From CAZHTS01 sp964535315 (GTDB lineage: Bacteria; Chloroflexota; Anaerolineae; Anaerolineales; Anaerolineaceae), in NCBI GenBank assembly GCA_964535315.1, contig CAZHTS010000011.1, forward strand, positions 1-64,000: 64,000 nt of DNA, read 5' to 3'. Below, piece by piece: positions 1-7,974 of the stretch. A program made the position numbers and the translations under genes. Every line of letters starts with the position of its first letter. The first letter of the stretch is position 1. A model generated the notes under the pieces. It searched no databases, was not told the DNA's origin, and was given only the letters and a program-made list of their open reading frames with translations.

Positions 1-404
1 ATGAGGTACCCGCCGATCTTCATATAGCATCATACATATCCTGGGAGAAAAAGGCCTTCAATGAATTGTTTGGCTGGGTAAATTGGAGGACACCCTAGCA
101 AGTATTCTGGGCCTGTCTGAAAACATGATCCACCCTCAACACCGGGGTGGATCATGTTCTAACTGCTATCCCCCTAAAACAAGGCCATCTGTTTCTCCTC
201 CGGCTCAGACCGTCCGCCCTTGCGTTTGGGCCAGGGCTCCTCAACGAAGCTGCCGGTGTCCGGCGTGCCGGCGCATCCCGGCCGGCCGGGTAACCCCTTC
301 TTCCCGCCAGTGCTCAAAGCCGCGGCCCAGCGCCCGGCCGCGGGCGCTGGGCCAGTGATGGGGCGCTTCTCGCCCTTGAACTTATCCTGCTCCACGGTGC
401 GGCA
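1..404. other. Left-edge stretch with no supported gene
   Basis: No reading frame here looks like a protein I recognise. A 73-codon frame on the minus strand (174-395) and a 91-codon frame on the plus strand (83-358) exist, but they overlap each other, are rich in Pro/Arg/Gly as expected of GC-rich shadow frames, and lack convincing ribosome sites. The stretch contains one clear inverted repeat (122-158) and leads into an RHS-repeat scrap. It is probably decayed accessory DNA. Confidence 0.5.
122..158. repeat. Inverted repeat with 14-bp arms
   Basis: Arms AACATGATCCACCC (122-135) and its exact reverse complement (145-158) flank a 9-base loop. It could be a rho-independent-type hairpin of a gene lying left of the window, although no clear T-run follows. 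It could also be a remnant of a mobile-element end, given the transposase and RHS scraps within the next 600 bases. The repeat itself is read directly; its role is inference. Confidence 0.6.
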
Positions 405-428
405 GTGACGGCGATCAGTTACGAGCCG

Positions 429-545
429 GGTGGGCGCAAACCGGGGATTCAGGACACCGACCTGGGCGCCTGGAGCTACGGGTATGATGCGTTGGGCAAC
501 CTGGCGAGCAAGGCCGAGGTGAGCTATACCTACGACTACGACGAC
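429..545 (+). pseudogene. RHS/YD-repeat protein remnant
   Basis: The frame encodes a piece reading TDLGAWSYGYDALGNLASK followed by a YTYDYDDL segment. This is the typical repeat unit of RHS/YD-repeat proteins, which form large secreted or cell-surface shells. Only about 40 residues remain. Similarity stops abruptly near 545, where the sequence passes into a transposase remnant on the other strand. No full RHS gene or start signal is present, so this is a broken fragment, probably cut by an insertion or deletion. Confidence 0.7.
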
Positions 546-652
546 CTTTTGACAGCAGGAGTTGTAGTATACTTTACCGCAAGTGGTCCGGAAGCTTTTG
601 CAGAGGGATTAGCACCAGTTTGCGAAGGGTTTAAAAAATAGATACCCCGCCT

Positions 653-751
653 GATCAGCGCCATGATCCGCTCTGGTTTCTTCAGAAACAGGCTGTCGGC
701 AAAAAATAGAGGCTCTTTGAGGAAGCGGAACAAACCCGGTTGCGAATCGGC
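653..751 (-). pseudogene. IS1634-type transposase C-terminal remnant
   Basis: On the minus strand the translation contains LFRFLKEPLFFADSLFLKKP followed by ERIMAL. This matches my memory of the conserved C-terminal block of IS1634-family transposases (GFRFLKDPLFF...SLFLKKPERIMAL). A stop codon lies about 9 codons upstream of the block, and the similarity ends right after IMAL, so only about 30 residues of a DDE transposase survive. No intact element or terminal repeats were found. It abuts the RHS scrap and an AT-rich orphan ORF, marking 400-1200 as a mobile-DNA scar. Confidence 0.7.
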
Positions 752-1093
752 CTATAGCGTCCCAAAGGGTAATAATTCCTCAGGTATCAAGTCGATATAC
801 ATTCTTTCAATTTCCAAAGTTAATATATATTTCGTCATTTCGGACAAATATTCCAGTACTAAGTTCTCATAAAATTTGTTCTCAGAAAGTTTTTCCTTTC
901 TTAATAGCATATGTTCGTATGCCCGTTTTATGAAGAGAGGTATCGCAGCATAGTTGTGGCTTGTATAAAGTCCGATAATTATGTTTATATAGCACACCAA
1001 GGGATAACAAAGATGGTTTCGAGCAAGGTATCCTTCGGGAAGGATATCTTCCCTATTTAGTAAACGATGAAACCTTTCAAGAGATTCCGTCAT
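752..1093 (-). CDS. AT-rich orphan protein, 113 aa
   Basis: An open frame of 113 codons on the minus strand. The product is rich in Leu, Ile, Tyr, Glu and Lys with no membrane span or motif I recognise. It looks helical and soluble, for example ENKFYENLVLEYLSEMTKYI. Base composition is clearly more AT-rich than the flanking genome and codon use is unlike its neighbours, which suggests recent acquisition. The last codon sits right against the transposase remnant, so the natural C-terminus may be lost or fused. No strong ribosome site precedes the ATG. It may be a real accessory gene or a truncated one. Confidence 0.4.
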   Translation of the reverse strand: MTESLERFHRLLNREDILPEGYLARNHLCYPLVCYINIIIGLYTSHNYAAIPLFIKRAYEHMLLRKEKLSENKFYENLVLEYLSEMTKYILTLEIERMYIDLIPEELLPFGTL

Positions 1094-1444
1094 TCATCCC
1101 TCTTACTTGAATAATAGTGTAAACTTTTTCCCGTAATTTCCTGTACCTTAACAAAAAGCAGTAGGTCAGGTTATCCTTACGATCACCACAACCAGGAAGG
1201 GAAACCCGATCATCTACTAAAATGATTTTACACTACCCTCCAAAATCATGGAACAAGGCATAGACTATCTGCCGGACTTTTGGATCTGGGTCGCCAGCAA
1301 CCCGGCCATACACCACCAGGCGAGTCAAACGCCGTGCTGGCGCCAATTTCGGCCGGGTCAGAAAGGTCACCAATTGAGCAGCATGTTGTACAATTACCTT
1401 GAGTAACGATTGGCAAAAATTGAAACCTGACGTAAACTTGAAGC
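1094..1444. other. AT-rich intergenic region
   Basis: About 350 bases with no coding frame that I can support. Its AT-rich left part belongs to the foreign patch around 750-1240; composition returns to the genome style near 1250. It must hold the promoter of the histidine kinase gene at 1445, but I see no convincing -35/-10 pair. A minus-strand frame across 1246-1785 is a shadow of the kinase gene. Confidence 0.5.
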
Positions 1445-2725
1445 ATGCACGAACTTGATCTTTTGCGCAGTATCCGGCCCACCTGGCTCAATCGCGCCAC
1501 CCTGACCCTGGCGCGCGGCGCCGGTCTGCGCGAAGACCTGCGCAGCCAGTTGGTGCAGTTCATCGACCTGGTCGAGCAGGCGGTCGAAACCGGCAACAAC
1601 GGCTGGCTCGATCCGCTGCTCTCGATGTGGGCTACCTCGCTCACCCAGACCGATCTCGAAAGTGGTTCGAGCAGTTTACTGCAGTTCATCAACGTATTGA
1701 CCATGCGCGCCCTGGATGTCAGCCGTGAGACGTTGAGCGAGACCGATGCACTCGATCTCTTGAATGTGCTCATGCCCTGTTTCACCTACGCCTTTGAAAA
1801 GGCGGCCCAATTCGAAATGCAGGCGCGCGTCGCATATGTATCCAACCAGTTAACCCAGGTCAAACAAACGCTGGAACGCCTGGATCGCAGCAAATCGGAT
1901 TTCATCTCCGTGGCGGCTCATGAATTGCGCACCCCGTTGACGCTGGTCGAAGGATACGCGGCCATGTTGCGCGAAAACGTCGAGCCGCGCAGCAAACCCG
2001 ATTCGGCCGAGGTAATCCTGCTGCGCGGCATCAGTACCGGCACGCTACGTCTGCGCGCCATCATTGAAGATATGATCGACGTCTCGCTGATCGACAACAA
2101 CCTGCTTTCGCTCAATTTTCAGCCGATCTGGGTCAACCGCCATCTGGCCGCCCTGTGCAGCGAGCTCGAAACCATCATCCGGGAACGCAACATCCAGTTG
2201 GAAATCAAATCGTTTCCGGGTTCCAACGAAAGAACGTTTGCCGACCCCGAGCGTATTTTGCAAGTGCTGCGCAACATTATGACCAACGCCATTAAATACA
2301 CTCCGGATGGCGGTAAAATCACCGTCAGCGGCAGAAAGCTGCCCGGTTTTCTTGAGATCACCATCCAGGATACCGGCATCGGTATCGCTCCAGAGGACCA
2401 GGTCCTGATTTTTGAAAAATTTGGGCGGATCGGAAATATTGCTTTACATTCGAGCGGCAAAACCAAGTTCAAAGGTGGTGGGCCCGGTCTGGGATTGCAC
2501 ATTGCGAAAGGCATCCTCGAAGCGCATGGTGGTACAATCTGGGTTGAATCGAGCGGCTACGATGAAGAGAACCTTCCCGGTTCGACCTTCCACATCCTGC
2601 TGCCGCTGCGCATCCACCCGCCTGACGATAAGGCCGCAAAACTTTTTGCCAATGTAATTCCACCCGCTCCCCCAGAGGAAAAGCATGACACCAGAAACCA
2701 ATCAACAGATCGCCAGCTTCATTAA
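1445..2725 (+). CDS. Cytoplasmic sensor histidine kinase
   Basis: A 426-residue soluble histidine kinase with no membrane span. Residues 1-140 form an all-helical N-terminal sensor region reminiscent of RsbR-type N-terminal domains, joined by a short coiled coil to HisKA. The H-box is AAHELRTP with phospho-acceptor His159. The ATPase domain shows an N-box (NIMTNAIKY), a G1 box (DTGIGIAPED) and a G2 box (GGPGLGLHIAKG). No cognate regulator is adjacent. The gene overlaps the aminotransferase start by 41 bases, so the two are probably co-transcribed and perhaps translationally coupled. The ATG at 1445 lacks a strong ribosome site, so the start is less certain than the gene. Confidence 0.85.
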   Translation: MHELDLLRSIRPTWLNRATLTLARGAGLREDLRSQLVQFIDLVEQAVETGNNGWLDPLLSMWATSLTQTDLESGSSSLLQFINVLTMRALDVSRETLSETDALDLLNVLMPCFTYAFEKAAQFEMQARVAYVSNQLTQVKQTLERLDRSKSDFISVAAHELRTPLTLVEGYAAMLRENVEPRSKPDSAEVILLRGISTGTLRLRAIIEDMIDVSLIDNNLLSLNFQPIWVNRHLAALCSELETIIRERNIQLEIKSFPGSNERTFADPERILQVLRNIMTNAIKYTPDGGKITVSGRKLPGFLEITIQDTGIGIAPEDQVLIFEKFGRIGNIALHSSGKTKFKGGGPGLGLHIAKGILEAHGGTIWVESSGYDEENLPGSTFHILLPLRIHPPDDKAAKLFANVIPPAPPEEKHDTRNQSTDRQLH

Positions 2726-3893
2726 ACCTGCCGACCGGATCGCTTCCTTCAAACCCTATTTCTTCGCCGCACTCAGCCAAAAACTGATTGCCCTGCGCGC
2801 TCAGAACATCGACATTATTCGTGTGGATATGGGCTCGCCGGATCTTCCGCCGAGCGATTTTATCATTGAATCGCTGGTAAATTCCGCCCGCCGGGCAGAT
2901 ACGCATGGCTACACGCCAAACGGCGGGACACAGGCCTTCCATCAGGCCATCGCCGCCTATTACAAGCGGCGTTTCAACGTAGACCTGCTGCCCGGAAAAG
3001 AAACCATCGTGTTGCTGGGCTCCAAAGAAGGGTTGTTCAATCTCAGCCAGGTGTTGATCAACCCCGGTGACGTCGCCCTGGTGCCCGACCCAGGCTACCC
3101 GGTCTACACAGCCAGCGGCATCATCGCCGGCGCCCAGATCTACACCCTGCCGCTCCTCAGCGAAAACAACTTCCTGCCCGATCTGGACGCCATCCCCGCC
3201 GAAATTGCCGACCGCGCCAGACTGTTGTGGATCAACTACCCCAACAACCCCACCGGAGCGGTCGCCAGCCGCGACTTCTTTGAAAAAGCGGTGGCGTTCG
3301 CCCATAAACACCAGGTCATCATCGCCCACGACGCTCCCTACGCCGACGTGTGTTTCGACGGCTACCATGCACCCAGCCTGTTGGAAATTCCCGGCGCCAA
3401 AGACGTGGCGATTGAGTTCAATTCGCTCTCCAAAACGTACAATATGGCCGGCTGGCGGTTGGGCATGGCGGTTGGCAACGCTCAAATCATCCATTATCTG
3501 AACACCTATAAGAGCCAGATGGATTCGTCGCACTTTGCCCCCATCCTGGAGGCCGGCATCACCGCCATCAGCGGCGATCAGAGCTGGATCGAAGCCCGCA
3601 ACCAGGTCTACCAGCAGCGGCGTGACATTGTCCTGAATGCGCTGCGCTCGGTCGGTTTCACCGTGCAGACACCGCCCGCAGCCATCTACGTCTGGGCGCA
3701 CCTGCCGCCCGGGTTTACCGACAGCATGGACTTCTGTAATCGCCTGCTGGAAGACACCGGCGTCAGCACCACGCCCGGCATTGTGTACGGACAGTACGGT
3801 GAGGGTTACGTGCGCATCTCGCTCGGCACCGCCACCGACCGCATGCAAGAGGCCATGCAACGACTGGCCGACTGGGTAAAGGTCAAAGCATAA
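2685..3893 (+). CDS. dapL: LL-diaminopimelate aminotransferase-like enzyme (class I/II)
   Basis: A 402-residue PLP-dependent fold-type I aminotransferase. The PLP lysine lies in SLSKTYNMAGWRLG, the form typical of DapL-type LL-diaminopimelate aminotransferases, and NYPNNPTGA is the usual substrate/PLP loop. DapL converts tetrahydrodipicolinate directly to LL-diaminopimelate in lysine and peptidoglycan synthesis, a route used by Chloroflexota. A related aspartate-family aminotransferase is the alternative. The start at 2685 is preceded by a GAGG ribosome site and lies inside the 3' end of the histidine kinase gene. hflX follows after 6 bases. Confidence 0.8.
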   Translation: MTPETNQQIASFIKPADRIASFKPYFFAALSQKLIALRAQNIDIIRVDMGSPDLPPSDFIIESLVNSARRADTHGYTPNGGTQAFHQAIAAYYKRRFNVDLLPGKETIVLLGSKEGLFNLSQVLINPGDVALVPDPGYPVYTASGIIAGAQIYTLPLLSENNFLPDLDAIPAEIADRARLLWINYPNNPTGAVASRDFFEKAVAFAHKHQVIIAHDAPYADVCFDGYHAPSLLEIPGAKDVAIEFNSLSKTYNMAGWRLGMAVGNAQIIHYLNTYKSQMDSSHFAPILEAGITAISGDQSWIEARNQVYQQRRDIVLNALRSVGFTVQTPPAAIYVWAHLPPGFTDSMDFCNRLLEDTGVSTTPGIVYGQYGEGYVRISLGTATDRMQEAMQRLADWVKVKA

Positions 3894-3899
3894 AGCGTT

Positions 3900-5249
3900 A
3901 TGATGGCAAAAAAAGTAGCAGAACCCACACAACCACCCCGTGAGCGCGCCTTTCTGGTGGGCGTAGAATTACGTTCGCAGAAAACCCTGCTGTCGTTAGA
4001 CGATTCGTTGGCCGAACTTTCTCTGCTGGCCGACACCGCCGGACTGGAAATCGTCGGTGAAACCACGCAGCGCCTCGATACCCCCAACCCCGAAACCTTT
4101 ATCGGCAGCGGCAAGGTGGAAGAGCTTAAGGCGCTCGCCGAAGAGACCCTGACGCAGGTGATCGTCTTCGACAACGAACTTTCCCCTCGCCACCAGCGCG
4201 AGCTCGAAAATCGTTTTGGCGACAACGTGCGCATACTGGATCGAACGGCTCTCATCCTGGATATCTTCGCCCAACACGCCAACACGCGTGAAGGCATTTT
4301 GCAGGTTGAACTGGCCCAGTACGAATACCGCCTGCCGCGCCTGACCCGCGCCTGGACCCACCTGGCCCGCCAGTCCGGCGGCGCCGCCGGACGCACCGGC
4401 AGCGTGGGCGGCGTCGGCCTGCGCGGCCCGGGTGAAACCCAGCTTGAAATCGACCGGCGCGAGATTCACCGGCGCATCTCACAGCTCAAACAAGAGTTGG
4501 AAAAGGTGCGCGCCCACCGCATGCGCTATCGCGCCCAACGCAAACGCTCACAAATCCCGGTGGTGGCCCTGGTCGGCTATACCAACGCCGGCAAATCTAC
4601 GCTGCTCAACCGGCTGGCCCACGCCGAGGTCTACGTGGCCGACCAGTTGTTCGCCACGCTGGACCCCACCACCCGCCGGGTGGAACTGCCGGCCGGGCAC
4701 TGGTCGCTGTTCACCGATACGGTCGGCTTCATCCAGAAACTGCCCACCCAGCTGGTGGCCGCCTTCCGCGCCACCCTGGAAGAAATCTCCGAAGCCGACC
4801 TGCTGATCCACATGGTCGACATCACCCACCCCAACGCACTGGCGCAGTGGCAGTCGGTGCAGGAGACGCTGACGGAGATCGAGGCCGGCCACATCCCCGT
4901 CATCACCGTGCTGAACAAAATTGACCGCTTCCCCGACCCGGAGAGCGCCCGCCAGTTGGTTGTCGAATTTGGCAATGCAATCGCGATTTCGGCCTATAAT
5001 GGAGATGGCGTCACCGATTTAATGCGCGCCATCGAAGCCGAGTTGTTTGAGACCTTCGTCCCCATCACCCTGCACCTGCCCTACCAGCAAGGCCAGTTGA
5101 TCTCGCTGTTCCACGATCAGGGCCGCGTCCAAAAAATAGAGCACGGGCGGGGCGGCGTCACCATCCAGGGCCAGATCCCTGGGCGCCTGATGGCACGCTT
5201 CCAGGCTTACACCAAAACCGAAAAGAAGACCCCCGGCGGAGCCAATTAA
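3900..5249 (+). CDS. hflX: GTPase HflX
   Basis: A 449-residue HflX, the ribosome-associated GTPase that splits stalled or hibernating 70S ribosomes. The N-terminal HflX domain includes SPRHQRELEN and the hallmark GPGETQLEIDRR, followed by a coiled-coil linker. The G domain begins near residue 220 with G1 GYTNAGKST, a G3 DTVGF and a G4 NKID. Length fits the family. Two adjacent ATGs (3900 and 3903) make the exact start ambiguous. It is packed between dapL and a small membrane-protein gene two bases downstream, so all are likely in one operon ended by the terminator at 5469-5504. Confidence 0.95.
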   Translation: MMAKKVAEPTQPPRERAFLVGVELRSQKTLLSLDDSLAELSLLADTAGLEIVGETTQRLDTPNPETFIGSGKVEELKALAEETLTQVIVFDNELSPRHQRELENRFGDNVRILDRTALILDIFAQHANTREGILQVELAQYEYRLPRLTRAWTHLARQSGGAAGRTGSVGGVGLRGPGETQLEIDRREIHRRISQLKQELEKVRAHRMRYRAQRKRSQIPVVALVGYTNAGKSTLLNRLAHAEVYVADQLFATLDPTTRRVELPAGHWSLFTDTVGFIQKLPTQLVAAFRATLEEISEADLLIHMVDITHPNALAQWQSVQETLTEIEAGHIPVITVLNKIDRFPDPESARQLVVEFGNAIAISAYNGDGVTDLMRAIEAELFETFVPITLHLPYQQGQLISLFHDQGRVQKIEHGRGGVTIQGQIPGRLMARFQAYTKTEKKTPGGAN

Positions 5250-5251
5250 AG

Positions 5252-5464
5252 ATGTTAGATCAACTCTCGCAACTGATTGACTGGTTGTCCGAAAAACTGG
5301 CGACTCGCAAAGGCCTGATCCCGCTCATCGGCCTGCTGCTGATCGTGATCAACTTCATCCTGCGCCTGGTCGCCCCAGGCACCTGGTTGGTCACCACCGA
5401 TCTGTGCCTGCATCTGGGGCTGGTCGTAGCCATCTTTGGCCTTATGCTGGCATGGGCCTTGTAG
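5252..5464 (+). CDS. Small two-span membrane protein, 70 aa
   Basis: A 70-residue protein with two predicted transmembrane segments (about residues 20-42 and 47-69) separated by a short loop (APGTW). The N-terminus is an amphipathic helix with mixed charges. It begins two bases after the hflX stop and ends just before a strong hairpin terminator, so it is the last gene of the hflX operon. No known function is recognised. Small hydrophobic proteins of this type are common in Anaerolineae but uncharacterised. Confidence 0.65.
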   Translation: MLDQLSQLIDWLSEKLATRKGLIPLIGLLLIVINFILRLVAPGTWLVTTDLCLHLGLVVAIFGLMLAWAL

Positions 5465-5468
5465 GGAT

Positions 5469-5504
5469 AAAAAAAGCGAACGGGCCGTGTGTGTGCGGCC
5501 CGTT
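5469..5504. terminator. Bidirectional rho-independent terminator
   Basis: Perfect 9-bp arms AACGGGCCG (5479-5487) and CGGCCCGTT (5496-5504) enclose an 8-base GT loop. A run of A at 5469-5475 provides the U-tract for the minus strand, and a T-rich stretch follows on the plus strand. It lies between the convergent hflX operon and rpmF, serving both. Confidence 0.85.
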
Positions 5505-5508
5505 TACT

Positions 5509-5703
5509 TTACTTCTTGGCTTCTTTTTGCATGTCGATGACTTCGCGCCCCTGGTAATGTCCACAATTGGGACATACCGTATGCAGCGGGCGCATTTCAC
5601 CACAATTACTGCACTGGACAAGGCTCAACGCCTGCAGTGCATCCTGCGATCGGCGGCGATCGCGGCGACCCTTAGAATGTTTTCGTTTCGGAAGCGGGAC
5701 CAT
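5509..5703 (-). CDS. rpmF: 50S ribosomal protein L32
   Basis: A 64-residue bL32. The basic N-terminus MVPLPKRKHSKGRRDRRRS is typical. Two CxxC pairs (CSNC and CPNC) form the zinc ribbon of the zinc-binding type of L32. The start is set by an AGAGGAG ribosome site a few bases upstream. A consensus promoter lies 55 bases upstream of the start. It stands alone, convergent with the hflX operon. Confidence 0.95.
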   Translation of the reverse strand: MVPLPKRKHSKGRRDRRRSQDALQALSLVQCSNCGEMRPLHTVCPNCGHYQGREVIDMQKEAKK

Positions 5704-5757
5704 TATAACTCCTCTTTAGTTGCCAACCAGACCCCTGGTTTATTTTCAAGCCGCTGA

Positions 5758-5787
5758 ATTATACTGAATGCAATTGCATATTGTCAA
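5758..5787 (-). promoter_or_regulatory. Sigma-70-type promoter of rpmF
   Basis: On the minus strand TTGACA (5787-5782) and TATAAT (5763-5758) are separated by 18 bases. Both hexamers are exact consensus. This fits a strongly expressed ribosomal protein gene and leaves a leader of roughly 50 bases before the L32 start. Confidence 0.85.
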
Positions 5788-5799
5788 GGATAGATCGAA

Positions 5800-6927
5800 A
5801 TGTCCACCAATTCTCTCTCGCCCGCTCGCCTGCGCACCCTCGGAATTCAAATTGGCACCTACCCGACCGGCGAAAATAACGCCATTACCGATGTCCCCGG
5901 CGTGCGCGTCGGCCACACCACGCTGATCCAGGATGAACCGGCCACCGTCCGCACCGGGGTCACGCTCATCCTGCCCCACAATACAGACCTGGCAACCAAT
6001 TTTGTTACCGCCGGGTATCACGCCTTCAACGGCACCGGCGAAATGACCGGCATGCATCTCGTGGAAGAATTCGGCCTGCTCGCCTCCCCCATCGCGCTGA
6101 CCAACACCAACCAGGTCGGCCTGGTGCGCGATACCCTGGTCGCCTATGGGGCGCAGGTGCACGGCGGGTTTGCCTTTAAACTGCCGGTCGTTGCCGAAAC
6201 CTACGACGGCTGGTTGAACGATATCGATGCCTTCCCGCTGACAGCCGCCCACGTACTGCAGGCCCTCGAAACGGCCAGCGATGGGCCGGTCGCCGAGGGC
6301 AACGTGGGTGGGGGTACGGGCATGATCTGCCACGAATTTAAAGGCGGCATCGGCACGGCCTCACGCCGGGTGCCCATGCTCGAACAAGAGTATGTGCTGG
6401 GCGTGCTGGTGCAGGCCAATTACGGCAACCGCGCCGACCTGCGCTTGAACGGTATTCCCGTCGGCAGTGAGATCGACGCCCAACGGGTTCCCATCCCCTG
6501 GCAAACTCCGGCTGCCAGCAGTTCCATCATCATCATCATCGCCTGCAATGCCCCGCTGCTGCCCAACCAGTGCAAGCAACTGGCGCGGCGGGCCACGGTC
6601 GGGCTGGCGCGCGTGGGCGGGTTGGGCCATACCAGCAGCGGCGACCTGTTCCTGGCCTTTTCAACGGCCAACAGGATCAACCCGCGCGCCGGAAACGTAC
6701 AGACGATCGACGCCATCCCCGCTTTTGGCATGGACCCGCTTTATCAGGCGGTAGCCGAAGCTGTGGAAGAAGCCATCTTCAACGCCCTGACCTGCGCCAC
6801 CACCCTGACCGGCTACCAGGGACACTGCGCCCATGCCCTGCCCCTGGATGAACTGATGCGTGTGATCGAAACCTACCGCCCCTCCAGAAAGCGTTTGTTA
6901 ACTTACCCCAACATCTGTGGCGCGTAG
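5800..6927 (+). CDS. P1-family peptidase (DmpA/BapA-type aminopeptidase)
   Basis: A 375-residue member of the S58/P1 family, N-terminal nucleophile aminopeptidases that self-cleave into two chains. The N-terminal part has DVPGVRVGHTTL and the TGVTLILPHN motif. GGLGHTSSGDLFLAF, near residue 275, is the expected autocleavage and nucleophile region, where a Ser becomes the new N-terminus. The family cleaves small peptides, including D-amino acid or beta-amino acid peptides and amides. No signal peptide is seen, so it is probably cytoplasmic. A five-unit ATC repeat encodes an Ile run in the middle. An AAGGA ribosome site precedes the start. Confidence 0.85.
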   Translation: MSTNSLSPARLRTLGIQIGTYPTGENNAITDVPGVRVGHTTLIQDEPATVRTGVTLILPHNTDLATNFVTAGYHAFNGTGEMTGMHLVEEFGLLASPIALTNTNQVGLVRDTLVAYGAQVHGGFAFKLPVVAETYDGWLNDIDAFPLTAAHVLQALETASDGPVAEGNVGGGTGMICHEFKGGIGTASRRVPMLEQEYVLGVLVQANYGNRADLRLNGIPVGSEIDAQRVPIPWQTPAASSSIIIIIACNAPLLPNQCKQLARRATVGLARVGGLGHTSSGDLFLAFSTANRINPRAGNVQTIDAIPAFGMDPLYQAVAEAVEEAIFNALTCATTLTGYQGHCAHALPLDELMRVIETYRPSRKRLLTYPNICGA

Positions 6928-7109
6928 GCTTACAAAACTGAAATGAAACCGTGATGCTTTTCCAGGACAGAAATCGGTATAATAAAGTAAATACACCCGA
7001 TTTACCAGGATTCGTGATCGGTTTACGCTAATATATGGTATACAACTTGCAAATTCGTTTTCTAGCAACCTGCCGTTTATGCTAAAATCGTAGGCAGGAG
7101 GATTACAGC

Positions 7110-7490
7110 ATGCCCGATAAAAAACTCATCCTTCACGTCGAAGACAACCCTGACAATCGTATCCTCGTCAGACGTTTATTGAACGCCTATGGATATGATG
7201 TGGTCGAAGCGGAACGGGCCTCGCAGGCATTTGAGCTATTAAAGACCCATCGACCGGCGTTAGTCCTGATGGATATCAATATGCCCGATATGGACGGTTA
7301 CACTCTGACCAAAGAACTAAAAGAACTGCCTTTTATGGTTAATGTTCCCATTATCGCCATCACCGCAAATGTGATGAAAGGCGACCGGGAGCGCACCTTA
7401 CAGGCCGGCTGCGATGGCTATATTGAAAAGCCGATCGATGTAGACACTTTTATCACTCAAGTTGAACGCTTCATGGGAAAATCAGCCTGA
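7110..7490 (+). CDS. Single-domain response regulator (CheY/DivK-like)
   Basis: A 126-residue stand-alone receiver domain. The acidic pair is in HVEDNPDN, the phospho-acceptor Asp in LVLMDINMPDMDG, the switch Thr in IAITAN, and the conserved Lys in IEKP. There is no output domain, so it must act by protein-protein contact or as a phosphate shuttle. The DNPDNRxLV form resembles DivK-type regulators. A strong AGGAGG site precedes the ATG. It heads a co-directional signalling block, with a second receiver 16 bases downstream, and probably receives phosphate from the hybrid kinase at 19488. Confidence 0.9.
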   Translation: MPDKKLILHVEDNPDNRILVRRLLNAYGYDVVEAERASQAFELLKTHRPALVLMDINMPDMDGYTLTKELKELPFMVNVPIIAITANVMKGDRERTLQAGCDGYIEKPIDVDTFITQVERFMGKSA

Positions 7491-7506
7491 GGGGAGAGAG
7501 AAAACA

Positions 7507-7956
7507 ATGACCATTGATGAAACTGGCCCTGTTGATCTGCTCGGCGGTTCCGGCAAAGGAATCGCCAAAGATACCACTGTATTGGTGGTCGAAGATAATG
7601 TCTCTAATTTTGTACTCATTGCCCGTATGCTTGGCTTCCTCGGGATTCATTGCGAGTGGAAAACCTCAGGATACGAGGTGGTCGAATACGCCGACACCCT
7701 GCCGCGCCTGGATCTGATCCTGATGGACATCCGCCTGCCATACGAAGACGGCTACGGCGCGTTGCGCAAAATCCGGCAGTCGCCGCGACTGCGCGCCACG
7801 CCGGTCATTGCCGTCACCGCCGAGGCCAGCGTCGAGCAAATCAATAAAGCTCGCCAGTCAGGTTTCGACGGTTTTCTAGGCAAGCCGCTCGATCCAGATC
7901 GTTTCCCCGATCAAATTCAACGTATATTAAATGGTGATTCTGTCTGGGAAATGTAA
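7507..7956 (+). CDS. Single-domain response regulator
   Basis: A 149-residue receiver with a 25-residue N-terminal tail. The acidic pair is in VVEDNVSN, the phospho-acceptor Asp in LILMDIRLPYEDG, the Thr in AVTAE and the Lys in LGKPLDP. The frame is open from 7462, but ATG 7507 is chosen because GGGGAGAGAG lies just upstream and an upstream start would run into the previous gene. With the preceding receiver it forms a tandem of output-less regulators ahead of the sensor genes, suggesting a multi-step phosphorelay. Confidence 0.88.
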   Translation: MTIDETGPVDLLGGSGKGIAKDTTVLVVEDNVSNFVLIARMLGFLGIHCEWKTSGYEVVEYADTLPRLDLILMDIRLPYEDGYGALRKIRQSPRLRATPVIAVTAEASVEQINKARQSGFDGFLGKPLDPDRFPDQIQRILNGDSVWEM

Positions 7957-7974
7957 TTTACAAGGAGTTACACT

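Noticed and set aside
174..395. A 73-codon minus-strand frame near the left edge
   Set aside because: It has no ribosome site, is overlapped by frames on the other strand, and has biased low-complexity composition. I could not match it to a family.
2469..3932. A 487-codon open frame on the minus strand
   Set aside because: It lies opposite the dapL-like gene, which has clear PLP motifs. The product is a Gly/Val/Asp-rich translation typical of an antisense shadow.
6520..6545. Run of five ATC repeats
   Set aside because: It encodes an Ile stretch within the P1 peptidase. It is too short to be a meaningful satellite and the reading frame is intact.
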